A DNA stretch of 64,000 bases from assembly GCA_902597545.1 (NCBI GenBank), contig CACJYD010000009.1:1-64000 (forward strand). Reading direction: 5' to 3'. Source of the stretch: an uncultured Bacteroidota bacterium (lineage in GTDB: Bacteria > Bacteroidota > Bacteroidia > Flavobacteriales > Flavobacteriaceae). Position 1 is the first letter of the stretch. Each line of letters opens with the position of its first letter. Positions 45,106 through 54,216 of the stretch are shown here, in pieces. The translations under genes and the position numbers were made by a program. The notes beneath the pieces are model-generated. The model had not been told where the DNA came from. It made no database searches and saw only the letters and a list, made by a program, of their open reading frames with translations.

Positions 45106-46425
45106 ATGAAAGATGGTTTTTCAAAACTCACAAAGAGTGAAAAGATTGATTGGGTAATTGAGAATTTTTTTAATTCATCAAATGATGATATCGAGATCTT
45201 AAAACAATACTGGAGTGAGGATGAGGAACTTCAAAAAATTCATGATGAATTTTCTGAAAATACATTAACAAATTTCTTTATTCCACTAGGAATTGCTCCA
45301 AATTTTCTCATTGATAACAAAAATTACACAATTCCAATGGCAATTGAAGAAAGCTCTGTTGTCGCTGCGGCTTGTAAATCAGCAAAATTTTGGTCAAAAA
45401 GAGGAGGCTTCAAAACTGAAATAATTAATGTTATTAAAACTGGGCAAGTACATTTTAAATTTAATGGTAATAAAAATAAACTTTATGAATTTTTTGAAAA
45501 TTCAAAAAGTAAAATTCTTAATGATTGTAATGAAATTTCAGAAAATATGCTAGCTAGAGGGGGTGGTATTCTTAATATTAATTTAATTGATAAGACATCT
45601 GAAATAAATGATTATTATCAATTAAGTTCTGATTTTAACACTGTTGATTCAATGGGAGCAAATTTTATAAATTCTTGTCTTGAGCAATTTGCAAAAAGTT
45701 TTCAGACAGAGTTTTTGGAATCAAAATTATTTGATGAAGATGAAAATTTAGAAATAGTTATGAGTATTCTTTCCAATTATGTTCCTCAATGTTTAGTAAA
45801 AGCTGAAGTACGATGTAAATTAAATGAGTTAAAAAATGGAGATGTTGAAGATCCAATAAAATTTGCCAGAAAATTTATAGATGCAATAGAAATTGCAAAG
45901 AATGATATTAGTAGAGCAGTTACACATAATAAAGGGATAATGAATGGTATTGATGCTGTTGTAATTGCTACTGGCAATGACTTCAGATCAGTTGAAGCTT
46001 GTGCGCATGCTTATGCAGCAAAAGAAGGTAAATATTCCAGTTTAACACATGCAAAAATTGAAAAAGATGAATTTATCTATTGGATTGAAATTCCATTAGC
46101 AATTGGAACTGTTGGTGGAATAACAAATCTTCATCCACTTGTGAAATGGTGTTTAAAATTATTAAAAAACCCAAACGGAAAAGACTTAATGAGAATTATT
46201 GCAGTAGCTGGATTAGCACAAAATTTTGCTGCGATAAGATCTTTAATTACATCTGGTATTCAACTTGGTCACATGAAAATGCATCTTATTAATATTTTAA
46301 ATACATTAAGCGCAAACAAAACAGAAAAAGAAATTTTAATTAATTATTTTAAAAAGAATAAAGTAAGTTTTAGATCAGCTGAAACAGCTTTAAAAAAATT
46401 AAGAAACGATGAACTCAACTTTTAA
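45106..46425 (+). CDS. Hydroxymethylglutaryl-CoA reductase, class II-like
   Basis: Makes mevalonate from HMG-CoA. The 439-residue protein has the substrate Glu in MAIEESSVVAA, DSMGANFIN, the catalytic Lys in HNKGIMNGID, the Asp in ATGNDFRSVEA and the general-base His in GIQLGHMKMH, all in the order seen in bacterial class II enzymes, which often use NADH. The gene is divergent from the sulfatase and overlaps the following GHMP kinase by 17 bases. Confidence 0.92.
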   Translation: MKDGFSKLTKSEKIDWVIENFFNSSNDDIEILKQYWSEDEELQKIHDEFSENTLTNFFIPLGIAPNFLIDNKNYTIPMAIEESSVVAAACKSAKFWSKRGGFKTEIINVIKTGQVHFKFNGNKNKLYEFFENSKSKILNDCNEISENMLARGGGILNINLIDKTSEINDYYQLSSDFNTVDSMGANFINSCLEQFAKSFQTEFLESKLFDEDENLEIVMSILSNYVPQCLVKAEVRCKLNELKNGDVEDPIKFARKFIDAIEIAKNDISRAVTHNKGIMNGIDAVVIATGNDFRSVEACAHAYAAKEGKYSSLTHAKIEKDEFIYWIEIPLAIGTVGGITNLHPLVKWCLKLLKNPNGKDLMRIIAVAGLAQNFAAIRSLITSGIQLGHMKMHLINILNTLSANKTEKEILINYFKKNKVSFRSAETALKKLRNDELNF

Positions 46426-47317
46426 AAGTCATGGAAAACTTTTAATCACTGGAGAGTATTTTGTTTTAAATGGTGCAAAAGCTTTATCTATTCCAACAAG
46501 CTACTATCAAACTTTAAAGGTTGATAAAATTGACAGTAAAATTATTAGTTGGAAGAGCTATGATAACAAAAAAAACATATGGATTTATGGAGATTTTAAA
46601 TTACCAAATCTTGAGATTATTAATGACTCAACTGATGAACTTTTATACCTTCAAAAGCTTCTACTAGAAATCAAAAAATTAAATCCACAAATCTTCAAAC
46701 TCAAAAATGGGTATAAATTAGAATCAAATATGAATTTTGATAGAAGCTGGGGCCTAGGATCATCATCAACATTAATATGCAATCTATCAAAATGGTCTCA
46801 AACTGATCCATATCAATTACTTTGGGCAGTTAGCAAAGGAAGTGGATACGATATTGCATCCTCAATTCATGAATCACCAATTATTTATCAAATAAACAAT
46901 AAAAATCCTATTATCAATAAAGTTCAATTCAAACCTAAATTTCATGAAAATTTATTTTTTGTTCACTTAAATAAAAAACAAAAAACAGATGATGAAATTA
47001 ATTTATTCCAAAAAATAATTATTGATGATGATGTAATTAATCAAATTTCTCAAATAACAGACGACATAGTAAAATGTGATGAAATGGATGAGTTTAAAAA
47101 TTTAATTATTAAACATGAAAACCTAACTTCAAATACTTTAAATAAGAAAACTATAAAAGAAAAGTTGTTTAATGATTTTAATGGAGAAATTAAAAGTTTA
47201 GGTGCCTGGGGTGGTGATTTTGCTCTTGTAATTGGAGACTTAAATTCAGCTGAATATTTTAAAAATAAAGGTTATGAAACTATTATTTCTTTTAATAGTA
47301 TGTTAAATAATTCTTAA
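46409..47317 (+). CDS. GHMP family kinase, probable phosphomevalonate kinase
   Basis: A 302-residue GHMP kinase: GKLLITGEYFVLNGAKALSIPT is the substrate strand, RSWGLGSSSTLICNL the ATP motif, and LGAWGGDFALV the third motif. The segment GSGYDIASSI resembles the GSG-F-D-V-A signature of Erg8-type phosphomevalonate kinases more than the GIDN-like motif of mevalonate kinase. Because mevalonate kinase and diphosphomevalonate decarboxylase are encoded at 23444-25438, this gene could supply the missing middle step. Coupled to HMG-CoA reductase by a 17-base overlap. Mevalonate kinase is the alternative. Confidence 0.8.
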   Translation: MNSTFKSHGKLLITGEYFVLNGAKALSIPTSYYQTLKVDKIDSKIISWKSYDNKKNIWIYGDFKLPNLEIINDSTDELLYLQKLLLEIKKLNPQIFKLKNGYKLESNMNFDRSWGLGSSSTLICNLSKWSQTDPYQLLWAVSKGSGYDIASSIHESPIIYQINNKNPIINKVQFKPKFHENLFFVHLNKKQKTDDEINLFQKIIIDDDVINQISQITDDIVKCDEMDEFKNLIIKHENLTSNTLNKKTIKEKLFNDFNGEIKSLGAWGGDFALVIGDLNSAEYFKNKGYETIISFNSMLNNS

Positions 47318-47390
47318 GAATTAAGTTTGGCATGGTTAATGCATAATACAAAATAAGTACACATAATATTTTTTGGTTAGTTGTTGTTTT

Positions 47391-47430
47391 AAATGCCCAA
47401 GCCATCTCAAACGGTTTGGGCATTTTACTT
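47391..47430. terminator. Bidirectional terminator between convergent genes
   Basis: AAATGCCCAA at 47391-47400 pairs with TTGGGCATTT at 47416-47425; three further pairs extend it to a 13 bp stem with a 9-base loop. T-rich sequence follows on the right and, read from the minus strand, on the other side. It separates the GHMP kinase from the convergent FGE gene. Confidence 0.85.
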
Positions 47431-47431
47431 T

Positions 47432-48463
47432 TTACTCTGAATAAACTGTTCTAAATCCTGTATGCAGAGAACTTGAATCTGGTGTTGTTTTCATTCTTGC
47501 AGCATTTCTATAGCCACTACAATATGAATCATTACATAAAAAACTACCACCCCGAATTACTTTCTTTTGACTAAAAGGTTCAATTGGGTCATAGCTAGTA
47601 TCTGGTCCTTTTGGATTCAAAGTTCCTGACTTTGGGAGCATTGAATAATAATTAGAATGATACCAATCTGAACACCATTCCCATACATTTCCGCCCATAT
47701 CATACAAACCGTATCCATTTGGTGAAAAAGATTTTACTGGAGCAGAATAATAAAACTTATCCAATACTGTATTTTTAGATGGAAAGGAACCATTCCAACT
47801 ATTTGCTTTAATTTCTTTCACATCAATTTTTTCATTTCCCCAGCTATATATATTGTTTAATTTACCTCCTCTGGAGGCATACTCAAATTCAGCTTCTGTT
47901 GGTAATCTTTTTCCTGCCCATTCACAATATGCTTGCGCATCCTCCCAGCTAACATGGACAACTGGATAATTTTCTTTGCCAGTAATATTGCTGTCTGGTC
48001 CAAATGGCTGCCTCCAATTAGCATTCCTAACAAGTGACCACCAATTTGAGTAATCATTTAAATTTTTTGTTTCATATTCTTTAAAAACCAAAGATGCTGG
48101 TTCCAATAAACTATCGTTAGGCTTTGGAGTGCCTGGTGGCAATACAGACTTAATTTCATCCCAATTAATTTTTCGTTCTGCAGTTGTTATATAACCTGTC
48201 TCATCAATGAATTTTTTGAACTGCGCATTTGTCACCTCAGTTTCATCCATCCAAAAAGAACTAATCTCAACACTATGTTTTGGATACTCATCACTCCTGG
48301 CTTCATCATTATCTCCACCCATTAAAAACTTTCCTCCTTCAATGAATACCATTCCATCTTTTTTTAATTCACTTTTTTGCGTTTTCAATTTGCTATCACA
48401 TGACACAAAAATTACTATTATTAATAGAAAAATAACTTTGAAAATAAAATTGAAATGCTTCAC
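47432..48463 (-). CDS. Formylglycine-generating enzyme (sulfatase activator), lipoprotein form
   Basis: A 343-residue SUMF1/FGE-family protein with a lipobox signal (IFVSCDSK). Conserved elements are MVFIEGGKFLMGG, DETEVTNAQF, HVSWEDAQAYCEWAGKRLPTEAEFEYA and GNVWEWCSDWY. Near the C-terminus GGSFLCNDSYCSGYRNAAR contains the two cysteines, spaced C-x4-C, that form the copper/oxygen active site of genuine FGE, followed by TPDSSS as in human FGE. It should oxidise the Cys of C-x-P-x-R sulfatases to formylglycine. An exported lipoprotein FGE would act on sulfatases outside the cytosol. Start codon GTG. Confidence 0.88.
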   Translation of the reverse strand: MKHFNFIFKVIFLLIIVIFVSCDSKLKTQKSELKKDGMVFIEGGKFLMGGDNDEARSDEYPKHSVEISSFWMDETEVTNAQFKKFIDETGYITTAERKINWDEIKSVLPPGTPKPNDSLLEPASLVFKEYETKNLNDYSNWWSLVRNANWRQPFGPDSNITGKENYPVVHVSWEDAQAYCEWAGKRLPTEAEFEYASRGGKLNNIYSWGNEKIDVKEIKANSWNGSFPSKNTVLDKFYYSAPVKSFSPNGYGLYDMGGNVWEWCSDWYHSNYYSMLPKSGTLNPKGPDTSYDPIEPFSQKKVIRGGSFLCNDSYCSGYRNAARMKTTPDSSSLHTGFRTVYSE

Positions 48464-48505
48464 TTTTAATTGAAATAAATTATTACTAAATTACATACAA
48501 CAACA

Positions 48506-48754
48506 ATGAAAAACAATAAGGCTGATATTTACTGGAAAAAAAATCTTAAATATCTAACTATTCTTCTTTCAATTTGGTTTACAGTTTCATTTGGTTTTGG
48601 CGTTATTCTGGTTGATCAATTGAATGAATTTCAATTTTTTGGATTTAAGCTTGGCTTTTGGTTTGCTCAGCAGGGATCCATTTATACTTTCGTTATTTTA
48701 ATTTTTATTTACATTTTTTTAATGAATAGACTTGATAAATTTTACAGGTCTTAA
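48506..48754 (+). CDS. DUF4212 small subunit of a sodium/solute symporter
   Basis: An 82-residue protein with two membrane helices and a conserved YWKKNLKYLTILLSIWFTVSFGFG start typical of DUF4212. These proteins are always paired with a VC_2705-type symporter, whose gene follows after 13 bases. First gene of the long co-directional run to 61235. Confidence 0.92.
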   Translation: MKNNKADIYWKKNLKYLTILLSIWFTVSFGFGVILVDQLNEFQFFGFKLGFWFAQQGSIYTFVILIFIYIFLMNRLDKFYRS

Positions 48755-48767
48755 TAAATAAAGTAAT

Positions 48768-50444
48768 ATGTCTTTACAAATTTGGATTTGGATTATAGTG
48801 GGTTTGACTTTTGCTCTCTACATTGGGATTGCAATTTGGTCAAAGGCAGGATCAACAAATGAGTTTTACATTGCAGGTAAGGGTGTTAATCCTATTGCTA
48901 ATGGAATGGCAACTGCTGCAGATTGGATGAGTGCTGCATCATTTATTTCAATGGCTGGAATAATTTCTTTTATTGGTTATGATGGGTCAGTATATCTTAT
49001 GGGATGGACTGGAGGTTATGTTTTATTAGCTCTATTACTTGCGCCTTATTTACGAAAATTTGGAAAATTTACAGTTCCTGATTTTATTGGTGACCGGTAT
49101 TACTCAAATGTAGCGAGAACTGTTGCTGTTTTTTGTGCTTTAATTGTTTCCTTCACTTACATTGCTGGTCAAATGAGGGGAGTTGGTATTGTATTCTCAA
49201 GATACCTTGAAGTTGATATTAATTCAGGTGTATTTATAGGAATGGGTATTGTACTCTTTTATGCAATACTTGGAGGAATGAAAGGCATAACATATACTCA
49301 AGTTGCACAATACTGCGTGCTGATATTTGCTTTTATGGTTCCTGCAATTTTTATATCCATTCAAATGACTGGAAATCCAATTCCGCAACTTGGATTTGGA
49401 TCTCAATCTGCTGATGGTGTTTATTTATTAGATAAATTAAATGGTTTACACGAAGAATTAGGTTTCAGTGAATATACGTCTGGTTCTAAATCTACATTGG
49501 ACGTATTTTTAATAACAGCTGCTTTAATGATTGGAACAGCAGGACTTCCACATGTTATTGTTAGATTTTTCACTGTCAAGAAAGTAAGTGATGCAAGAAA
49601 GTCAGCAGGATGGGCACTGCTTTTTATTGCAATTTTATATACTACAGCTCCTGCAATTGCAGTCTTTGCTAGGACTAATCTTATTGAAACAGTTTCTGAA
49701 AAAGAATATTCAACAATGCCCTACTGGTTTAAAAAATGGGAAGATACTGGGCTTTTGACATATGATGATAAAAATGATGATAATATTATCCAATATTTAG
49801 GAGATGAGCAGCTTAATGAATTAACTATTGACAAGGACATAATGGTATTGGCTAATCCTGAAATAGCACAACTTCCAAATTGGGTAATTGCCCTTCTTGC
49901 TGCTGGAGCTATTGCTGCTGCTCTGTCAACTGCCGCTGGTTTACTTCTTGTAATATCATCATCAATTTCTCATGATTTAATAAAGAGGATGGTTAAGCCC
50001 GATATAAGTGATAAGGGTGAATTAATTGCTGCCAGAATCTCCGCATTTTTTGCTGTTCTTTTAGCTGGATATTTCGGTATTAACCCACCCGATTTTGTTG
50101 CTGCAACAGTGGCACTGGCGTTTGGATTAGCTGCTGCTTCATTTTTTCCTGCAATTGTTCTAGGAATTTTTTACAAAAAAATGAATAAGGAGGGTGCAAT
50201 TTCTGGGATGTTGATAGGTATTTTATCTATGCTCTTTTACATGACGAAATTTAAATTTGGATGGTTTGGTGGAGGTGGTACACAAGATTGGTGGTTTGGC
50301 ATTTCGCCTGAGGGGTTTGGTACAATAGCTATGTTAATTAATTTAATTGTTTCAATTACAGTGTCCAATTTTACTTCACAACCACCAGAAAAAATTATAA
50401 AGCTTGTTGAAAATATTAGATTACCAAGTGATGATGATCATTAG
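48768..50444 (+). CDS. VC_2705-family sodium:solute symporter (ActP-like)
   Basis: A 558-residue SSS transporter with about 13 helices: [33 protein letters not shown] is the diagnostic N-terminal stretch, and [17 protein letters not shown] and [20 protein letters not shown] follow. An insertion rich in acidic residues lies about residues 320-365. Family members move monocarboxylates such as acetate or pyruvate. Located before sugar-processing genes, it may import an acid product; the substrate is not shown. The end overlaps the esterase start. Confidence 0.9.
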   Translation: MSLQIWIWIIVGLTFALYIGIAIWSKAGSTNEFYIAGKGVNPIANGMATAADWMSAASFISMAGIISFIGYDGSVYLMGWTGGYVLLALLLAPYLRKFGKFTVPDFIGDRYYSNVARTVAVFCALIVSFTYIAGQMRGVGIVFSRYLEVDINSGVFIGMGIVLFYAILGGMKGITYTQVAQYCVLIFAFMVPAIFISIQMTGNPIPQLGFGSQSADGVYLLDKLNGLHEELGFSEYTSGSKSTLDVFLITAALMIGTAGLPHVIVRFFTVKKVSDARKSAGWALLFIAILYTTAPAIAVFARTNLIETVSEKEYSTMPYWFKKWEDTGLLTYDDKNDDNIIQYLGDEQLNELTIDKDIMVLANPEIAQLPNWVIALLAAGAIAAALSTAAGLLLVISSSISHDLIKRMVKPDISDKGELIAARISAFFAVLLAGYFGINPPDFVAATVALAFGLAAASFFPAIVLGIFYKKMNKEGAISGMLIGILSMLFYMTKFKFGWFGGGGTQDWWFGISPEGFGTIAMLINLIVSITVSNFTSQPPEKIIKLVENIRLPSDDDH

Positions 50445-51192
50445 ACATTTATTGATTTTATTATTGCCTATTTTTTTATTCTCTCAAAAAAATCTGTTTG
50501 AGAAGAAAGAATTTATTGTAAAGAGTGATACTCTAAAATACAGAATTTTAGCGCCCTTAGATTACGATGAAAATAAAAAATATCCAGTTCACCTTTTTTT
50601 GCATGGAGCAGGTGAAAGAGGAGGTGACAATGAATTACAATTAATCCATGGATCTGAACTTTTTTTAAAAAAATCTAGCAGAGAAAAATTTAAATCTTGG
50701 GTTATTTTTCCACAATCACCAAAAAATGATTGGTGGGGTGGACACTATGATCCATATAAATTTGACTATGATGTAAGAAAATCAAATGCACTAAACTTAG
50801 TAGTATTGTTCATGGATAAATTTATAAATCGTAATGATGTTGATAGCAATAGAGTGTATGTAACTGGACTATCAATGGGTGGTATGGGAACATATGCTAT
50901 TTTAGCTCAAAGACCTGATATGTTTGCTGCTGCAACTCCTATTTGTGGAGATGGTAACCCTAATAATGTGTCAAATTTTGCTAAAAAAGTACCTGTGTGG
51001 ATTTTTCACGGTTCATTGGATAAAACTGTTTTACCGCAACACTCTTTAAAAATGGCTAATGCTATTATAAAAAATGGTGGAAATCCTAGAATTACATTTT
51101 ATGAAAATGTATATCACAATAGTTGGGATACAGCATTTGCTGAAAAAGATTTTCTCAAATGGATTCACTCAAAAACAAAAAAAAATGAATAA
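50431..51192 (+). CDS. Secreted alpha/beta-hydrolase (carboxylesterase / PHB-depolymerase-like)
   Basis: ATG 50431 (or 50434) gives about 253 residues with a signal peptide ending LFSQ; the upstream TTG at 50404 lies inside the symporter gene. The catalytic Ser is in [10 protein letters not shown], the Asp in HGSLDKTV and the His in ENVYHNSWD, and an oxyanion region [14 protein letters not shown] precedes them. This is the prolyl-oligopeptidase-like esterase type found in polysaccharide-degrading Bacteroidota, where it often removes acyl groups from glycans. It overlaps both neighbours. Confidence 0.82.
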   Translation: MMIIRHLLILLLPIFLFSQKNLFEKKEFIVKSDTLKYRILAPLDYDENKKYPVHLFLHGAGERGGDNELQLIHGSELFLKKSSREKFKSWVIFPQSPKNDWWGGHYDPYKFDYDVRKSNALNLVVLFMDKFINRNDVDSNRVYVTGLSMGGMGTYAILAQRPDMFAAATPICGDGNPNNVSNFAKKVPVWIFHGSLDKTVLPQHSLKMANAIIKNGGNPRITFYENVYHNSWDTAFAEKDFLKWIHSKTKKNE

Positions 51193-51908
51193 ATATTTAA
51201 TACTATCTGTAATAATTTTTAGCTTAATGTCATGCGACTTTGAAAATAAAAATAACACTGTTTTTATTCAAGGGGGGGGGCACACTAGATGATTGGGCAA
51301 ATCTATCAAAGTATGCTGAATCTAATATAGAATTAATTGATGATCTAGATGAAAACAGAGTTGTTTTTATGGGTAACTCAATAACCGAAGGTTGGTCAAA
51401 CTTTAATCCTGATTTTTTTATTAATAACCCCTTTGTAAACAGGGGGATTAGTGGTCAAACGACTCCACAAATGTTGATTAGATTTAAACCGGATGTGGTA
51501 AATCTTAAACCCACCGCTGTAGTTATACTTGCTGGAATAAATGATATTGCAGGAAATACTGGTCCTATGGAAATTGAAAATATTGCTGAAAATATTTTTT
51601 CAATGAGTGAAATTGCATTGTCAAATAATATAGAAGTATTAATTTGCTCTGTTTTACCTGCTAAGGCTTTTCCTTGGTCACCGTCAACAAAAAATGTTGC
51701 AAAAAAGGTAATAGAATTGAATTTATTATTAAAAGATTACTGTCTTAAAAACAACATTCAATATGTCGACTATCATTCTGTAATGGATGATGGAAATGGA
51801 GGTTTAAAAGTTCCAGAACATACTACAGAAAATGATTTAGTTCACCCAAATAAAGAAGGTTATAAAGTTATGGAGGAGGTAATCTTGAATTTTTTGGCTT
51901 CTAAATAA
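51185..51908 (+). CDS. SGNH/GDSL-hydrolase lipoprotein, frame broken at a G9 tract
   Basis: ATG 51185 opens a clear lipoprotein signal ([20 protein letters not shown]), but the frame ends at a stop at 51290-51292. The rest of the gene continues in the next frame: VVFMGNSITEGW (nucleophile Ser), the Gly of NRGISGQT, LAGINDIAG and HPNKEGY (Asp-His), a complete SGNH hydrolase of about 215 residues. The two frames meet at nine consecutive G (51272-51280); eight or eleven G would restore IQGGGTLDDW. As sequenced it is off, either a phase-variable state or a base-calling error. SGNH hydrolases are lipases or glycan acetyl-esterases. It overlaps the esterase gene by 8 bases. Confidence 0.82.
51272..51280 (+). 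repeat. Homopolymeric G9 tract in coding sequence
   Basis: Nine consecutive G in an AT-rich genome, located just after the lipoprotein signal sequence of the SGNH hydrolase gene. It is exactly where the reading frame changes, so slippage here would switch the protein on or off. Confidence 0.95.
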
Positions 51909-51939
51909 CTAATTTTCTTTAAATTAGTTTAGGTGTAAA

Positions 51940-54216
51940 ATGAAAAAAAATCTTCCATATTTAATAATTCCATTCCTGCTAATCTTTGGATTAAATTATT
52001 TTAAATCAAAATCTTACACAGATTCATATATTGAAAATAATGATTTGAATTTTGAGGTGAAGGATGTTTCTAATGTCCCTGAGAATGTTGATTTTAATTT
52101 TCATGTAAACCCAATAATTTCTGATAAATGTTTTGCTTGTCATGGCCCTGATGATAAACAAAGAAAAGCAAATTTAAGATTAGATACCAAAGAGGGCTTG
52201 TATCAAATGACAGAGGACCTACTAAAAAAAGTTGTTGATCTTGAAAACCTAGAAGAAAGTGAAATGATTAGAAGAATTTATCATGAAAATGAATCTATTG
52301 TTATGCCCCCTCCAGAGTCAAATTTAGCACTGTCTGAATATGAAAAAGAGGTTTTAAAAAAATGGATACTTCAAGGTGCCAAATGGAAAAAACATTGGTC
52401 TTTCATTAAGCCAGAAATACCAGAAATACCAGAAATCATCAACACACAGTGGACATCAAATGAAATTGATTTTTTTATTGCAAAAAATATTGAAAATAAT
52501 AATCTTGAATTTTCAAAATTAGAATCAAAAGAAATACTAATTAGAAGGTTATATTTTGATATTATTGGACTTCCACCAACAGTTGAAGAAATAGATAATT
52601 TTTTAAATGATCAATCTCCAGATTCCTATGAGAACTTGGTCAATAGATTACTAGACTCAAAAAATTATGGTGAAAGAATGGCATCGATTTGGATGGATAT
52701 TGCTAGATATGGAGACAGTCATGGTTATCAAGATGATACAGAAAGAACTATGTGGCCTTGGCGTGATTGGGTAATTCATGCATACAACTCTAATATCCCA
52801 TATGACGAATTTATCACTTGGCAACTTGCAGGTGACCTGATTCCAAATGCAACTAAGGAACAAATTATTGCAACAGGCTTTAATAGAAATCATAAAATTA
52901 CACAGGAAGGTGGGGTAATTCCAGAGGAATATAGAGTCGAATATGTTGCGGACAGGGCTATTACAACTTCTAAATTAATGATGGGTTTGACTATGGAGTG
53001 TGCCAGATGTCATAGTCATAAATATGATAATATTACACACGATGAATTTTACGGATTTTATAGTTTCTTCAATAATATTGATGAAGAGGGATTAATTCAG
53101 TATGGAGATTATGCGCCAAAACCAAGGCTGACTATTTCAAAATCTGAAGTTAATAAAGGTCTTGACTTTATAAAATTACCAGATAGTTTAGACAAAGTGA
53201 CTTTTATGGTTATGAAAGAAAGTGAAAACTTAAGAAAAACTTATGTTCTAAACAGAGGGTTATATAATCTTAAATTAAATGAAGTTAAATCCATGACACC
53301 ATCTGCTGTAATGCCATTGAAAAAAGCTAATGCAAACAGATTAGACCTTGCTCAATGGTTTTTTGATGAAGAAAACCCACTAACGTCTAGAGTGGTAGTA
53401 AACAGGATATGGCAACAATTTTTTGGAGTTGGAATAGTGGCAACACCAGATGACTTTGGAAGTCAAGGTAATAGACCGATTAATCCAGAACTTTTAGATT
53501 GGCTTGCAGTGACTTATATGAAGAGTGATCAATGGGATACAAAAAAATTAATAAAGAGAATTGTTATGTCTTCAACTTACAAGCAGACTAGCCGTACAAG
53601 TGATCTAAATTATAGTTTAGATCCAGAAAACGTATATCTATCTCGTTACCCAAGACAAAAACTTTCAGCTGAGATGATTCGTGACAATATTTTAAAATCC
53701 AGTGGATTATTGGTAAATAAATTAGGAGGCCCAAGTGTAAAACCACTTCAACCTGAAGGGCTCTGGGATGAGGTAACAGGCGGAGGGGGTGGTAGTTTAG
53801 CAAAATATATAATGAGTACTGGTGACAATTTATATCGAAGAAGTATCTATACATTTTGGAAAAGGACCGTACCACCGCCAGCGATGATGATTTTTGATGC
53901 TGCCTCTAGAGACAACTGTGAAGTTCAAAGACAAAATACAAGTACTCCATTACAATCATTAACCTTAATGAATAATCCCGAGTTTCAAAAAGCTGCTCTC
54001 CATTTATCATCAAATGTCTACAAGATGAATATTGATATAAATGAAAAAATTACCAAGCTTTATAGAACAATAACTGGAAGATCTCCAAACAAAAATGAAT
54101 TATCAAAACTGAAAAATTATTTTAATGATGAAAATTCAATTAACAATGAATCAGTTGCTTTTGATAAACTTTGCATGTTAATTTATAATTTAGATGAAAC
54201 TAGTCAAAAGAGCTGA
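51940..54216 (+). CDS. Cytochrome-c (PSD1-type)/DUF1549/DUF1553 protein
   Basis: A 758-residue exported protein with an N-terminal hydrophobic anchor. Residues about 45-105 are a PSCyt1-like cytochrome with one haem site, ISDKCFACHGPDD. DUF1549 follows (WTSNEIDFFIAKNI to WMDIARYGDSHGYQDDTERTMWPWRDW) and then DUF1553 (NPLTSRVVVNRIWQQFFG to NNPEFQKAALHL). A second CxxCH, ECARCHSHKYD, sits in the middle. The architecture is typical of Planctomycetes and Verrucomicrobia. It carries a 9-base triplicate repeat (PEIPEIPEI). Function is unknown; the paired DUF1501 gene overlaps by 1 base. Confidence 0.93.
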   Translation: MKKNLPYLIIPFLLIFGLNYFKSKSYTDSYIENNDLNFEVKDVSNVPENVDFNFHVNPIISDKCFACHGPDDKQRKANLRLDTKEGLYQMTEDLLKKVVDLENLEESEMIRRIYHENESIVMPPPESNLALSEYEKEVLKKWILQGAKWKKHWSFIKPEIPEIPEIINTQWTSNEIDFFIAKNIENNNLEFSKLESKEILIRRLYFDIIGLPPTVEEIDNFLNDQSPDSYENLVNRLLDSKNYGERMASIWMDIARYGDSHGYQDDTERTMWPWRDWVIHAYNSNIPYDEFITWQLAGDLIPNATKEQIIATGFNRNHKITQEGGVIPEEYRVEYVADRAITTSKLMMGLTMECARCHSHKYDNITHDEFYGFYSFFNNIDEEGLIQYGDYAPKPRLTISKSEVNKGLDFIKLPDSLDKVTFMVMKESENLRKTYVLNRGLYNLKLNEVKSMTPSAVMPLKKANANRLDLAQWFFDEENPLTSRVVVNRIWQQFFGVGIVATPDDFGSQGNRPINPELLDWLAVTYMKSDQWDTKKLIKRIVMSSTYKQTSRTSDLNYSLDPENVYLSRYPRQKLSAEMIRDNILKSSGLLVNKLGGPSVKPLQPEGLWDEVTGGGGGSLAKYIMSTGDNLYRRSIYTFWKRTVPPPAMMIFDAASRDNCEVQRQNTSTPLQSLTLMNNPEFQKAALHLSSNVYKMNIDINEKITKLYRTITGRSPNKNELSKLKNYFNDENSINNESVAFDKLCMLIYNLDETSQKS
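52411..52437 (+). repeat. Three tandem 9-base repeats in the DUF1549/1553 gene
   Basis: CCAGAAATA occurs two and nearly three times in a row, encoding P-E-I three times just before the DUF1549 domain. The third copy differs in the last base. It lies in a linker, so length changes would stay in frame. Confidence 0.85.

Noticed and set aside
51074-51292. Small independent ORF carrying a lipoprotein signal before the G9 tract
   Set aside because: Its useful part, from ATG 51185, is the signal peptide of the SGNH hydrolase displaced by the homopolymer; the part before that is antiphase sequence of the esterase gene.
51907-51929. 9 bp AT-rich hairpin between the SGNH and DUF1549/1553 genes as an internal terminator
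   Set aside because: The stem is weak A-T only and no T-run follows; an attenuation role cannot be supported.
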